Origin: a virus | Virus record (IMG/VR): IMGVR_UViG_3300021405_000009 | Coordinates: 1 to 64,000 of that record | Strand: one strand, 5' to 3' | DNA: 64,000 bases | Shown: piece by piece, positions 9,158-17,532 of the stretch | Numbering within the stretch: position 1 is the first letter of the stretch | How the letters are laid out: each line of letters begins with the position of its first letter | Notes under the pieces: generated by a model | Seen by the model: the letters and a program-made list of their open reading frames with translations, nothing else | The model's database searches: none | Told to the model about the DNA's origin: nothing | Translations under genes and position numbers: made by a program

Positions 9158-9511
9158 TTAGTGGTGAGACAAACTCCAGGCCGCGCCCGCCGCGTTGTCG
9201 GCGATCGAGTATGCTCGCACCGTGATAGCCAATCTGCGGTGGCGTGGGCGGAGCCAATGTACGGCCACGATCTTGACTGCCGCCTGAATGCTGAAGTAAG
9301 CGATCAGCGTTGGCCGGTTCCTGACGAACGGCCTGGCGACTGGATTAAATTCGTGAAACCCGAAGGTTTGGCGGTTGCGGTCAGTGGCGTAAGCGTCGGC
9401 ACCAGTCGCGGCCAGTTGCACCACGTCCAGTAGGAGCGTCGGTTTCTCCGCTGTTTGCGCGGAGATACAAACATGCGCCAGTAGTATCAAGGCGAGGACA
9501 ACGGAGCGCAT
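9158..9511 (-). CDS. Secreted or membrane protein resembling an acidobacterial family
   Basis: 117 residues with an N-terminal signal peptide (MRSVVLALILLAHVCISAQ). It then has a GADAYATDRNRQ ... GFHEFNPVARPFV pattern and a hydrophobic C-terminal half. I recall similar 'DA.(S)T...E.NPLARP' proteins in Acidobacteria, some with DUF5658-like folds. It is squeezed between two adaptor paralogues: its ATG overlaps the stop of the upstream adaptor and it ends 10 bases before the next. A host-derived accessory gene is likely. Confidence 0.65.
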   Translation of the reverse strand: MRSVVLALILLAHVCISAQTAEKPTLLLDVVQLAATGADAYATDRNRQTFGFHEFNPVARPFVRNRPTLIAYFSIQAAVKIVAVHWLRPRHRRLAITVRAYSIADNAAGAAWSLSHH

Positions 9512-10242
9512 TACGATAACCCGCGACCTTGGCGTCCCATCTGGGTGTTTTGCACTCCTGACTGCTGCGTCGTCGCCGAGTTCACCTGGTCGGCCAGGAA
9601 GATGTTGACCTGGCTGTCGGTCAGTGCGCCGTTGGCGGCAATCACCTGGCGCAGGAAGGTAGTCAGCATCGCGCCATAGCGGCTGTCGTTGATGTACTCG
9701 TAAGTCTTCGCCATGAAGCCGGAGTTGTAGAGGTTCGAGAAGTAGTCAGGGATCGGTGCCCAGGTGTCGGCAGTGGTCTTGAACAGCGGGCAGGCAAGCT
9801 GGTAAGTGAGGGTTACGGTGTAGACCTTATCGGGTGGCGGAATCAACCGGAAGGTGATGTTGCCGTTACCGTCGTCGAGCCGCGCTGCAATGCGAGTTGG
9901 CAGGTTCTGCTGAGCCTCTTCGCTGAGGTTTAGTACAACGTCCAGCTCATGCACTGCTGGTGCCGTTCCGGTATTGTCGGTGACGGTCGCCTTCTCCAGC
10001 CAGCCAAACGTTCCCAGACTTTCTTCGTAGTCCTGCACTGCGGCGATCGTCGTGAAGGTAGCGGTCGAGCGGTTCCAGCGCCAGGCAAAGGGCGGTGAGA
10101 GCATGAACTGCCGCACCCAGTCGCCAATGGTGAACGCCGGATCATTCGTCCCGCTGAACGTCAGTGGGGCGTTCCTCACGAAGTTCTGCGCCACGTTAAT
10201 GGTTCGGCCGATCGTGTTCGTAGAGTTCGGGGGATTCGACAT
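9511..10242 (-). CDS. Head-tail adaptor / tail tubular protein A-like, copy 1
   Basis: 243 residues. N-terminal helices (GRTINVAQNFV) are followed by FAWRWNR and VQDYEESLGTFGWLEKA near residues 55-85. A beta-sandwich-like middle (NGNITFRLIPPPDKVYTVTL) precedes a helical C-terminus. This matches the podovirus adaptor family that docks to the portal. It is about the size of T7 gp11. The paralogue at 8092-9147 shares the same core. Confidence 0.75.
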   Translation of the reverse strand: MSNPPNSTNTIGRTINVAQNFVRNAPLTFSGTNDPAFTIGDWVRQFMLSPPFAWRWNRSTATFTTIAAVQDYEESLGTFGWLEKATVTDNTGTAPAVHELDVVLNLSEEAQQNLPTRIAARLDDGNGNITFRLIPPPDKVYTVTLTYQLACPLFKTTADTWAPIPDYFSNLYNSGFMAKTYEYINDSRYGAMLTTFLRQVIAANGALTDSQVNIFLADQVNSATTQQSGVQNTQMGRQGRGLS

Positions 10243-10259
10243 GGCGTCCTAAGCAAGAA

Positions 10260-10293
10260 CGGAGCGAGCAGGCTTTCGTTCCCGCCCGCTCCG
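10260..10293 (-). terminator. Hairpin between the 10.3-kb gene and the adaptor gene
   Basis: Perfect 7-bp arms CGGAGCG / CGCTCCG (10260-10266 and 10287-10293) with further partial pairing inside. There is no U-run on either side, so this may be a partial or factor-dependent terminator, or an mRNA-processing stem. Confidence 0.4.
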
Positions 10294-10316
10294 TCGCTGT
10301 GAATGTGTTGGTTTGG

Positions 10317-10817
10317 TTACCGCGTAGCCATCGCCTTGGTCGGGTCCTTGAAGCTGCGTTGGCCCGCGCGCGACATGCGGTTCGCGCTCTTCTTGCTGAA
10401 CCACTGCGCGTCGGCTTCATCGTTCGACCAGATCTGTTTCTGGCAGTTGGTGCAGATCCCCACGACGACGCCGGTGTCGAGCTGGTGCATCACAAACGAT
10501 TGCAGTTGGCCCTGGAATTCGCTCAAGGCGTTCGAGCCCTGCAGGTGAGCGCAGTGCTTTCTGCTGTATTCAATTTCGGCGTTGATCCGGGTGTGGACCT
10601 CGCGCATCTGCTCGCGCATGACCTTGTCGTTCTGCTCGGTGCGCGGATCGACGTAAGGCTTGCGCGATTCGATAAGGGCGTTGGCGATCACCTTACTTGA
10701 GGCTTCGACGGCCTGGCTGACCGAGGCGCTAATCAGCGCCTGCAGTTCATCCATCCCGATCGAGATCTTGCCGCTCTTTACTTCAGGGGCGGCCTTTGCT
10801 TCGTGAACTTCTGGCAT
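10317..10817 (-). CDS. Phage protein with coiled helix and CxxC motif
   Basis: 166 residues from the ATG at 10817, chosen because AGGAGA lies about 10 bases upstream; a longer frame to 10850 lacks this. Residues 25-90 are helical and charged. A Cys cluster (KHCAHLQG ... ICTNCQKQIW) in the C-terminal third suggests metal binding. It lies between capsid-associated and adaptor genes, which suits a head-completion or packaging helper. Function unknown. Confidence 0.7.
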   Translation of the reverse strand: MPEVHEAKAAPEVKSGKISIGMDELQALISASVSQAVEASSKVIANALIESRKPYVDPRTEQNDKVMREQMREVHTRINAEIEYSRKHCAHLQGSNALSEFQGQLQSFVMHQLDTGVVVGICTNCQKQIWSNDEADAQWFSKKSANRMSRAGQRSFKDPTKAMATR

Positions 10818-10853
10818 GTGTGCTTCTTCTCCTGGGCTAATCCGGCCCACTGG

Positions 10854-11537
10854 TTAGTCTGCTGTTTTGTTGTTACGGTATTCCCAAAGTCGCCGGTACC
10901 ACACGGTCGATGCCGGTCCATCAGCGCGGCCAAACTCACGATCGCTTTGTGCTTCAGTCAGCAAGCCGGTGCGAATCAGCCTGAGTAGCACGGTGCGCCA
11001 GCCGCGTATTCGCTCGCGCACGGGAATGTCGCGCGCGTCGAACTCGTAGATGCTGTACTCCGGCAACGCCCCCGAGGGGCAATAGAACAGGTACTCAAAG
11101 TCGCGGCCGTCGAGCTGGGGCTGGGGGCACGGGTAAGTGCGAAAGATGGCAACACAATTCTCGATGCGGCCGTCGGTGTAGTGAAGGCAAGGCACAAGCT
11201 TTCGTACTCTGCCGAGAAAGTTACCACTCTGCATGGCGCGGCCCACGCGGGCGCGGTCGTCACGGTAGTCATCCTGGTTGGCCCAGCGCTGCCGCCTTAC
11301 GGCCTCAGAATTGTAATTACGCTCGCGCAGGCGCGCCGTGTGCTCCTCGGTGCTGAGCCGAGGAGCGGATGCGCAGGTAGTGCATAGATCCTTACGCCCA
11401 TCTCGATAGCTGCTGTCGCGATTGAAGAAGGCGTAAGGAAGGATGCGGAGACAACCGATACACTCTTTACCCAGGAGTTCGTTACTTTCAACGACCTCCT
11501 GAGAGACAACATTGGCTGGATCGTTTATTTCGTGCAT
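10854..11537 (-). CDS. Putative zinc-finger phage protein
   Basis: 227 residues. The N-terminal region has CIGCLRILPYAFFNRD ... CTTCAS (residues about 26-55), the paired-Cys arrangement of a zinc ribbon like those preceding HNH-type domains. The rest is Arg-rich (RIRGWRTVLLRLIRTGLLT). No HNH motif is visible. It sits 12 bases downstream of a capsid decoration gene. A nucleic-acid-binding role is possible but unproven. Confidence 0.7.
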   Translation of the reverse strand: MHEINDPANVVSQEVVESNELLGKECIGCLRILPYAFFNRDSSYRDGRKDLCTTCASAPRLSTEEHTARLRERNYNSEAVRRQRWANQDDYRDDRARVGRAMQSGNFLGRVRKLVPCLHYTDGRIENCVAIFRTYPCPQPQLDGRDFEYLFYCPSGALPEYSIYEFDARDIPVRERIRGWRTVLLRLIRTGLLTEAQSDREFGRADGPASTVWYRRLWEYRNNKTAD

Positions 11538-11549
11538 GGAGGGAAAGGT

Positions 11550-12227
11550 TTAGAGTTGGGTGATCGAGAATTCACTGACGGCCGCAACCCCGCCGACTCC
11601 GTTACCCCAGGTCGAGGTAGCGCAGAACTGGATGTTCGCTACGGCGGCAGCAGTCGCGGTAGTGGGGTTGGTGGTGGCCGCCCAGGTGTTGTAACTCCGG
11701 GTGGTACCGTTGAAGTCGTACCAGTACTGCCCGATGACTACCTGTGCCAGCGAGTCCCAATGCAACTGCGCTTCGAGGAGAAACCCGAAGGGCGCTACGG
11801 ACGTGGCTTGGGCGGCGGCGCTGACGCTGGTTAAAGCCACACCAGCCTTGGTCGTGCCCAGATATAAGGTCGCCTTGTAGGTGTTGCCCGCGTTCGAGGC
11901 CGGGGTAATGGTGCCTGCGAGCCGCACCAGGAAAGGCTTGTCATTGTCAAAGACGCCGCTGTTATACGGCACCATCGGCGCAGCGGCATATCCCTGCCGC
12001 GCAAACGAGGCGTCGAGTAAGGATGGGTTAATCGTCTGATCGATCGGGCTCTGTGAGCCCAAGATCAGCGACTGCGTCGGGAGAGAAAGCACGGCAATGA
12101 CGGAGGTCGAGGCCGAGTCGTTCCCAATCTTGAATTCCGTTTCAGTAACGGCCGCCAGAGTCTGGGAGAGTATCTGGTTTCGTCCGGTTCCGCCGTAGTA
12201 GGCAGCAATTGCACCTGGTCCTGACAT
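11550..12227 (-). CDS. Capsid decoration-type protein, paralogue B
   Basis: 225 residues, rich in Ala, Thr and Gly and probably all-beta. The C-terminus (STWGNGVGG then VSEFSITQL) and the segment LLEAQLHWDSLA match the protein at 16852-17529 (AKWGNAVGG, VNEFALERL, LESTLLWDLA). A third, more divergent relative is at 37108-37743. All lie in the virion operon. A role on the capsid surface or as a fibre-associated protein is inferred. Confidence 0.75.
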   Translation of the reverse strand: MSGPGAIAAYYGGTGRNQILSQTLAAVTETEFKIGNDSASTSVIAVLSLPTQSLILGSQSPIDQTINPSLLDASFARQGYAAAPMVPYNSGVFDNDKPFLVRLAGTITPASNAGNTYKATLYLGTTKAGVALTSVSAAAQATSVAPFGFLLEAQLHWDSLAQVVIGQYWYDFNGTTRSYNTWAATTNPTTATAAAVANIQFCATSTWGNGVGGVAAVSEFSITQL

Positions 12228-12262
12228 GAATGGTTCCTTTAGTTAACTTGGGTTTTGTGTTT

Positions 12263-12898
12263 CTAGGTAATTTCCTGGCCCCTTGCAGATGACGCCGGGC
12301 GCGGCTTGAAGATTGGTTCTGCGTCGAGCTTTCCATTCTCGATATAGATCGCGGCTACACCGCCTGGTTCAACCAGGGTGTAGTCGTGGTGGCCGCCGAG
12401 CATGGTTCCAACTTCGTGGATAATGCTGGAGTGAGCGACCAGTAATATGGGCTCGCCGATATGTAGTCCGATCCGGATCGCCTCAACGATCAGCGGGCGG
12501 ATGCGGCTTTGAAATTCGTAGAGCGATTCGCCGCCCGGCAAGGGGATGTCCGGATGCTGGACGTGGTAATCGACTAACTTGATGTTCTCGGCATTCTTAG
12601 GCTGTCCACCCAGGTCGCCCACATCCCACGCGCGCAGCCGAGGGTTCTCGGTCAGCATGTTGCGGTCAATGCCTTTGTGGTCGGCGATGATGTGCGCGGT
12701 CTCGCGCGTGCGCTTGCGGTCCGAAAGCACGATGCCAGATACGGCAATCGGCTCCAGATAGTAGGCGAGCTTATGCGCGTCGCGCTTACCCCTGGCGTCG
12801 AGGGGCGCATCGATCGGCCCCCGGTACGCGTCCTTGGCATTCAGGTCCGTGGTACCGTGGCGCGCCAACAGCACGAGCATGTGCTTTTCGCTAGGCAA
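12263..12898 (-). CDS. Histidine phosphatase family protein (phosphoglycerate mutase-like)
   Basis: 211 residues. LLARHGTTDLN puts the RHG nucleophile at residues 13-15. SDRKRTRETA (59-68) carries the second Arg, PGGESLYEF (121-129) the acid, and LLVAHSSI (152-159) the second catalytic His. All core residues of the clade are present, so activity is likely; the substrate is unknown. The gene overlaps the upstream small gene by 8 bases inside the virion operon. It is probably metabolic cargo. Confidence 0.85.
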   Translation of the reverse strand: MPSEKHMLVLLARHGTTDLNAKDAYRGPIDAPLDARGKRDAHKLAYYLEPIAVSGIVLSDRKRTRETAHIIADHKGIDRNMLTENPRLRAWDVGDLGGQPKNAENIKLVDYHVQHPDIPLPGGESLYEFQSRIRPLIVEAIRIGLHIGEPILLVAHSSIIHEVGTMLGGHHDYTLVEPGGVAAIYIENGKLDAEPIFKPRPASSARGQEIT

Positions 12899-13253
12899 CA
12901 GTTTCGTCCTGGGTAAGATTGGCGGTGGTGAAGGAAGCTTTCAATGCGCCGCTAGGCTGTGAGTTAACCTCGTCAAGGGGCGCTTCGATCGCGCTCTCGA
13001 CAACGGACTGCACTTCGTCTTTGGCGTCGCGTCCAGCTTTAACTTCAAGCAACAGTGCGAACAGGTCGGGATGGTTGACTTCGGGGTAGCCCTTGTCGAG
13101 CATCAATTCAATGGCAGCCTTGCGCCATTCGCGCGTGGCTGATTCATTGCGTGCCAGGTCGCGGAGGATGGGGCCGGGGAGATGGCCGAGCTGGTCGTTG
13201 CGCTGGGCAAATAAGCGCCGAGCATTGTCGGCGCGGGCAAGGGATTCATTCAT
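12891..13253 (-). CDS. Conserved-looking phage protein near the capsid gene
   Basis: 120 residues. The N-terminal half (DNARRLFAQRNDQLGHLPG then REWRKAAIELMLDKG) is helical and basic, and residues 57-70 (EVNHPDLFALLLEV) form another helix. The C-terminus is polar and disordered. It follows the small beta protein by 3 bases and overlaps the phosphatase gene by 8. I recognise the style from phage head modules but not a named function. Confidence 0.7.
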   Translation of the reverse strand: MNESLARADNARRLFAQRNDQLGHLPGPILRDLARNESATREWRKAAIELMLDKGYPEVNHPDLFALLLEVKAGRDAKDEVQSVVESAIEAPLDEVNSQPSGALKASFTTANLTQDETVA

Positions 13254-13256
13254 GGT

Positions 13257-13637
13257 TTAGCCGAGCAGGATGAACTCAATATTCGTCGCTAGCGCCGACG
13301 CTGTAACGGATAGGGCTGTGATGCCGCTGGTCGCATTGGTCTCGACATAAACAATGGTCGAGCCAGGCTGCAGAGTGATGATCGTGGCCGTCGAGCCGCC
13401 GTTCGGCGTCCAGGTTACGGTTACCGTCGCGGTGGTGCTCAGGTTCTTGATGTAGAGGAACTGCGTCGGGCTGAGGGGAAGACCGAGCGTAGTCGGACTG
13501 GTGCCGACTGCCAGGCCCTGCGCGTAGTCGAAGATAGTGCCGAGGTACTGAAACACCAGCGCCTTGGTAAGTTGGACGCTGCCCGACAGGTTGTCGGTCA
13601 TCGTGATGTTGCCGTTAAGCGCGCCGGTGATAGGCAT
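13257..13637 (-). CDS. Small beta-rich virion protein
   Basis: 126 residues, Thr/Ser/Leu-rich with alternating hydrophobic strands (FLYIKNLSTTATVTVTW, then STIVYVETNATSGI). The pattern resembles small head or fibre proteins that form a beta-sandwich. It lies between a two-helix membrane protein and a helical protein in the head module. Function unknown; capsid decoration or a head-fibre component is possible. Confidence 0.65.
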   Translation of the reverse strand: MPITGALNGNITMTDNLSGSVQLTKALVFQYLGTIFDYAQGLAVGTSPTTLGLPLSPTQFLYIKNLSTTATVTVTWTPNGGSTATIITLQPGSTIVYVETNATSGITALSVTASALATNIEFILLG

Positions 13638-13660
13638 CTATATATCCTCGTGGTCGATGG

Positions 13661-13876
13661 TTATGAGATGGAAGGCAGGAAGATGCTCAAGAGCCAGAGG
13701 ATAGCCACGACGACAACGATGACGGTGACCACCTTGCGAATGGGTTCGGGCACGCCGAGATAGCCCATCGCCCAGAAAAGCAGGTAGCAGAGCAGGGCGA
13801 AGACGATGCCGATAATAATGAGATGGACCAGGCCGCCTATAGCAATAACAGGGGCGGTGAGCAGGGCAAGAAACAT
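13661..13876 (-). CDS. Two-helix membrane protein, Thivi_2564-like; holin candidate
   Basis: 71 residues. Hydrophobic helices span about 5-39 and 49-69, separated by GYLGVPEPIRK. The second helix (VVTVIVVVVAILWLLSIF) matches the pattern of Thivi_2564-family membrane proteins that I recall in bacteria and phages. It lies between the major capsid gene and a small virion protein gene. It could be a holin, but no endolysin is adjacent. Confidence 0.65.
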   Translation of the reverse strand: MFLALLTAPVIAIGGLVHLIIIGIVFALLCYLLFWAMGYLGVPEPIRKVVTVIVVVVAILWLLSIFLPSIS

Positions 13877-13935
13877 TGAGGGCTCCGAGCAGTACTGTAT
13901 GTGCGGAGATTAGAGACGGTATTCTCCGCAAGGTG

Positions 13936-13963
13936 GCGGGGCGTGCCTATGAACACGCCCCGC
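13936..13963 (-). terminator. Strong hairpin downstream of the major capsid gene
   Basis: A perfect 10-bp stem, GCGGGGCGTG / CACGCCCCGC, with an 8-base loop starts 18 bases past the capsid stop. No U-run follows on the minus strand. The same GCGGGGCGT / ACGCCCCGC stem recurs at 37071-37102 after a decoration gene. It probably gives partial termination or mRNA protection after highly expressed virion genes. Confidence 0.5.
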
Positions 13964-13980
13964 TCCTAGTTAGTCCAGGG

Positions 13981-14967
13981 TTAGCTGGAGCTGGTTTCAG
14001 ACTGCAGGCGACGGATCACCATCGTCGAGCCCGGCCGCAGCGTGTTGGTGTACTTCACGTTGTAGCTGACCCATCCACCGATCTGGCGAGCCGGATCGGA
14101 GACGCTGCCCTGGGCAGGAGCTTCCTGCACCATGAGGCGGTAGTTCTTCTCGCCGCTCTCGGGGTTTTTGCCCAAGAAGACGCTGAACAATGCGTCGTCG
14201 GAGAAGAGGTAGGTGTTGTAGTAGGTGTTCGAGCTGATGGTCACGGACGGGGCCGTGGTGGTCTGCTTGAACCGTACTCCCGCGAACTCGATGACATCCT
14301 CGTTCGGCAGGGGCGCGAGCAACTTCTGCGCCATGGTGTCGTTGCGCTTCAGGATGTCAGTCAAGCCGTTGAACGAGGTATCGTTCAACACATCGTGAAC
14401 CACGAACGGGTGGATGATTCCGCCCCAATATCCGTCCTTAGTCAGGGGACGAGCATTGACGCCAGCGAGCTGCTGCACGGCGGTACGAATGTTCGACGCG
14501 GTCAGGTAGGAGCCGTTCGCCAACTGGATGTTGACGGAGCTGTCTACGCCGGTCGCGGCGTCGGCCGTGAGCTGTACGAGCGAGTTGAGGGTGAGGGCCA
14601 GGCGGTAGTTCAGCTCGGTCGCCAGGTTCTGAAGCAGCGAAGGATCGTCGATCGCTACATCCATTGCCAAGTCGGACGAGTTGATGAAGTCCGCGTACTG
14701 CCCGATCGTCGCCACGATCTTCGTGGACGATTCAGTGATCGGGGACCCAACCGTGCCTTCCGCTGCCTGGTTGATGTTGCCTGCGAGCAGGGAGTAAGTG
14801 AAGAACTGAATCTGGTTGCCTGAGCGAAGAGGAAGCGGTTTCTGCTTCGTCATGCTCATAAAGGGAACCTGAGCCTTGAGGTTGGGAATCGCCTGCCGCT
14901 CGTAGTAGATGGCCACTAAGTTCGGCAACGCGCCCGAGGTCAGAATTGAGGCCGGTGAGAAAGCCAA
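13981..14967 (-). CDS. Major capsid protein, N4-gp56 family-like
   Basis: 328 residues. The pattern fits the N4-gp56-type HK97-fold capsid family: an N-terminal segment about a Tyr/Arg pair (IYYERQAIPNLKAQ), GNQIQFFTYSLL near residues 50-61, an EG..P loop (AAEGTVGSPI), YADFINSSDLAMD, and a C-terminal NVKYTNTLRPGSTMVIR strand. It directly follows the scaffold-like gene and is followed by a strong hairpin. It should form the icosahedral shell. Confidence 0.85.
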   Translation of the reverse strand: MAFSPASILTSGALPNLVAIYYERQAIPNLKAQVPFMSMTKQKPLPLRSGNQIQFFTYSLLAGNINQAAEGTVGSPITESSTKIVATIGQYADFINSSDLAMDVAIDDPSLLQNLATELNYRLALTLNSLVQLTADAATGVDSSVNIQLANGSYLTASNIRTAVQQLAGVNARPLTKDGYWGGIIHPFVVHDVLNDTSFNGLTDILKRNDTMAQKLLAPLPNEDVIEFAGVRFKQTTTAPSVTISSNTYYNTYLFSDDALFSVFLGKNPESGEKNYRLMVQEAPAQGSVSDPARQIGGWVSYNVKYTNTLRPGSTMVIRRLQSETSSS

Positions 14968-15001
14968 TGTGTTACCTCAGTATGTTGCTGGGTTGTTTCT
15001 T

Positions 15002-16180
15002 TTAGCGCCGAGTCTGGCTGGCATAGCGGCGGACGGCGGCAAATTGGGCCGCGATTTCCGCATCGGTCATGCTTTCAAACTCTTCGTCTGAGGGCGGCCG
15101 TGGAGCGCCGGTACGCGGAACGTTCACCGTTTCGCGTTGCCGTAGTCCTAAGCCCGCTCTCTGTCCAACTCGTACATTCGCAATACGCGAACTTGGAGCT
15201 GGGGCGGCAGGCTGTGCCGGGAGTGCCGGTGCAGGAACTGCCTGTGGTTCGGGTTCGTCCTCATCGGACGGGCCAGGCTCTAACTCAAGTAATCCGTCTT
15301 GAGCTAAGTCCTGGAAAGCTTCGTCGAGACTCTCTGGAGTCCAGGCTCCGGCGCGACACACCGCGTCCATCATCTCGTCTTGATTCTTGTCGGTCAGCGT
15401 TTTGCCAAGCTTGTACTTGGCGAGCCAGCCGAGCATAGCCTTGTAGTTGTCGTCGAGCATCAGATACTCCGGATGCTGAGACTTAAAGACTCTGACGGTA
15501 GCTTCGTTGTCTAACTCGCTTTTGGCGAGGCTGCCCTGGTTGGCCAACCCGACCAGTTGATCGATGGTCAGGCCGGTACGCTTCTGGAAGTAGGTATCGA
15601 GAGCCAGGCCCGGATCGTCCTTGAGCTGGTTCTTGATTTCGAAAATTTCGTCGGCCGTCAGCGGGCGCGCTTGCGGTACCGGTTGCGCGGTCTGAGGCGG
15701 CAGCGCGGGGGCGGGGCGCGCGGTCAGTTTGATCTTACGATCGAGGTCGCGGATGTGCCGCGTGGCGTGCATCTTCGCCGCCGCCACATTGCTCCACATC
15801 TCGTCTTTGGTTTTGCCGTAGAAGATCTCGGGGTTTCCGCTGCCGCTGTCTAAGACAGCTCGCCATCCCTTTCCGGTCTTATCAATCGAAAGCGTCGAGC
15901 CATCTTCATACTCGATAACTTCCGGAGCGGGCGGGGCAGCAGGTGCAGGCGGGGGAGCAGGCGGCGCAGGCGGCGCGTCCTCTGCGTCAGGAAGGGCAGG
16001 GCCGAGCTGTTCTTCTTCAGCGATCTCTCCAAGCTGGTCAGCAAAGCTGGCCGGGGAGGGCCTTACGTCGAGAGGGGCGAATAACTCATCCGCGAAGCCA
16101 TCCGGGGGCGGAACCTTATTGGACGGGTCATCAGAGGGAGTAAGGTCTACGGGCGCAAACTGTTCTTCGGTGCTTAGCAT
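15002..16180 (-). CDS. Candidate capsid scaffolding protein
   Basis: 392 residues, acidic and Pro/Ala-rich at both ends. The region about 120-300 is helical (ADEIFEIKNQLKDDPGLALD, HPEYLMLDDNYKAMLGWL). Position immediately upstream of the major capsid gene, high Ala/Glu/Pro content and a basic C-terminal tail (AVRRYASQTRR) are typical of scaffolds. No sequence-level match is claimed. Confidence 0.7.
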   Translation of the reverse strand: MLSTEEQFAPVDLTPSDDPSNKVPPPDGFADELFAPLDVRPSPASFADQLGEIAEEEQLGPALPDAEDAPPAPPAPPPAPAAPPAPEVIEYEDGSTLSIDKTGKGWRAVLDSGSGNPEIFYGKTKDEMWSNVAAAKMHATRHIRDLDRKIKLTARPAPALPPQTAQPVPQARPLTADEIFEIKNQLKDDPGLALDTYFQKRTGLTIDQLVGLANQGSLAKSELDNEATVRVFKSQHPEYLMLDDNYKAMLGWLAKYKLGKTLTDKNQDEMMDAVCRAGAWTPESLDEAFQDLAQDGLLELEPGPSDEDEPEPQAVPAPALPAQPAAPAPSSRIANVRVGQRAGLGLRQRETVNVPRTGAPRPPSDEEFESMTDAEIAAQFAAVRRYASQTRR

Positions 16181-16224
16181 TCAGGCGGTATCCTCAAGCA
16201 ATCCGGCTTGACGGGTGGTTAGGG

Positions 16225-16605
16225 TTAGAGACTTTCTGGGGGTACTGGGCTGGAGCGCTTTAAGCCTTCCTTCACTACTTCAGGAACGCTGGCGCTGGCG
16301 ATGATGAGGTTTTGTGCGTCTTCGACAAAGAGGGCGTAGACGCGGGTGGCGGCATAGGCAATGGCGTGAGCAGCCAGGACCTCATCCTTATTAGCGGGGT
16401 CGGTCGAGAGCAGGCGCTGGGCTTCCTTGGCGGCGTAGCTGCCGAGAATCTCCAGCACGACATCCCAGCCGGGTGAGTTGACAATGTGCGCCAGCTCCCG
16501 GCCTTTCTGCCAAGCATCGATCTGGTACTGTTCTTCCTCGCCCAGGTTGCGACCATTGATGGTCTCTAACTTCTGGGCGAGTTCCTTACTGGGCGCACGA
16601 GGCAA
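16225..16605 (-). CDS. Helical phage protein with TTG start
   Basis: 126 residues from a TTG at 16605, chosen because AAGGAG sits 9 bases upstream, inside the end of the preceding gene; the longer frame to 16827 is out-of-frame overlap with that gene. Almost entirely helical and Ala/Glu-rich (AQKLETINGRNLGEEEQYQI, AAHAIAYAATRVYALFVED). It lies just before the scaffold-like gene. Function unknown; a head-assembly accessory is possible. Confidence 0.7.
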   Translation of the reverse strand: MPRAPSKELAQKLETINGRNLGEEEQYQIDAWQKGRELAHIVNSPGWDVVLEILGSYAAKEAQRLLSTDPANKDEVLAAHAIAYAATRVYALFVEDAQNLIIASASVPEVVKEGLKRSSPVPPESL

Positions 16606-16846
16606 GGTTCTGGTCTCCTTGGCACTGCATCTGCAGGTCACCTTGTAGGCCGCCATAACTCTGACCGTAACTCTGGCCGCTGCCGACCTGTTCGGCGTAG
16701 CCCATCCCAAGTGTGTTGACGCCAACAGCCTGACCCAGCGTGCTGGTGCCGCAGTAGGGCTGATAGTAAGGGGTGTAAGGGTGAGGGTAAGTGTTGTTGG
16801 ATCGCCCGCAATGCGGGCAGTAACCACAGACTGGACAAGCGCTCAT
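16586..16846 (-). CDS. Small Cys- and Tyr/Gly-rich protein
   Basis: 86 residues from the ATG at 16846. The N-terminus has a paired-Cys metal-binding motif, CPVCGYCPHCGR (residues 3-14), followed by a Pro/Tyr stretch and a Gln/Gly/Ser-rich tail. I recall similar short 'CP(V)CG.CP.CGR' proteins in phage head modules. It overlaps the next gene by 20 bases. A zinc-ribbon structure is likely; the role is unknown. Confidence 0.7.
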   Translation of the reverse strand: MSACPVCGYCPHCGRSNNTYPHPYTPYYQPYCGTSTLGQAVGVNTLGMGYAEQVGSGQSYGQSYGGLQGDLQMQCQGDQNLASCAQ

Positions 16847-16851
16847 AGTTC

Positions 16852-17529
16852 TTAGAGCCTTTCGAGTGCGAATTCGTTCACTTGCAACGTGCCACCAACG
16901 GCATTGCCCCACTTCGCGGTGGCGAAGAAGGTGAGACCAGAGAGCGCGGCAACCGCCAGGGGAGCGGCGTTCGCGGTCACCGGTGCCACATAGGTTGAGG
17001 CAGTTCCGAAGTTCCCGAGCGACTGATAGAAGCCGCCAAGCAACCCCGAGGCCAGATCCCATAGCAGGGTACTTTCGAGGCTGAAGTTGTACTGGCCGCC
17101 AGCTACCGTGGCAATCGCGCCGGTCGAGCCGAACACGTTGGCTGCGGTCCCGATGTTGGTCGTGGTCCCGCAGTAGATCTTCACGGTAATGCTGGCCGCA
17201 GCGTTCGCCACAGCCAGTCCGACGCCAGAAATGCGAAGCCGGAAGGGCAGGCCATTAAAGGAGCCGGTGTTGAACTCCGGACGCTGAACGCTGCGACCGA
17301 GAATCGGAGCCTCACCTTGCTGCGAGAGTCCACGGTTCACGTTGATGTCGAGCGGACTTTTCGACCCGACAATCGAGGTCTGGGTTGGCACGCTAAGAAT
17401 CGCGGTCGAGCCCGAGCCCGTGTCAGTGTTGAGCAGGAATGCCGTTTCCGTCACCGTGGCCAGCGTTTGCAGGCCGATGAAGTTGCGGAGAGTCCCGCCC
17501 GTAAATCCGGAGAAGGTGTTGAAGTTCAT
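16852..17529 (-). CDS. Capsid decoration-type protein, paralogue A
   Basis: 225 residues, beta-rich. It aligns end to end with the protein at 11550-12227: LATVTETAFLLN versus LAAVTETEFKIG, SVPTQTSIVGSKSPLD versus SLPTQSLILGSQSPID, and AKWGNAVGG versus STWGNGVGG. It starts 3 bases after a 57-residue membrane protein. Two copies in one head module suggest subunits of a mixed surface lattice or alternative decorations. Confidence 0.75.
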   Translation of the reverse strand: MNFNTFSGFTGGTLRNFIGLQTLATVTETAFLLNTDTGSGSTAILSVPTQTSIVGSKSPLDINVNRGLSQQGEAPILGRSVQRPEFNTGSFNGLPFRLRISGVGLAVANAAASITVKIYCGTTTNIGTAANVFGSTGAIATVAGGQYNFSLESTLLWDLASGLLGGFYQSLGNFGTASTYVAPVTANAAPLAVAALSGLTFFATAKWGNAVGGTLQVNEFALERL

Positions 17530-17532
17530 GGG

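Noticed and set aside
13876-14823. 315-codon plus-strand open frame
   Set aside because: It is antisense to the major capsid gene, has low-complexity Val/Arg/Gly composition and no ribosome-binding site.
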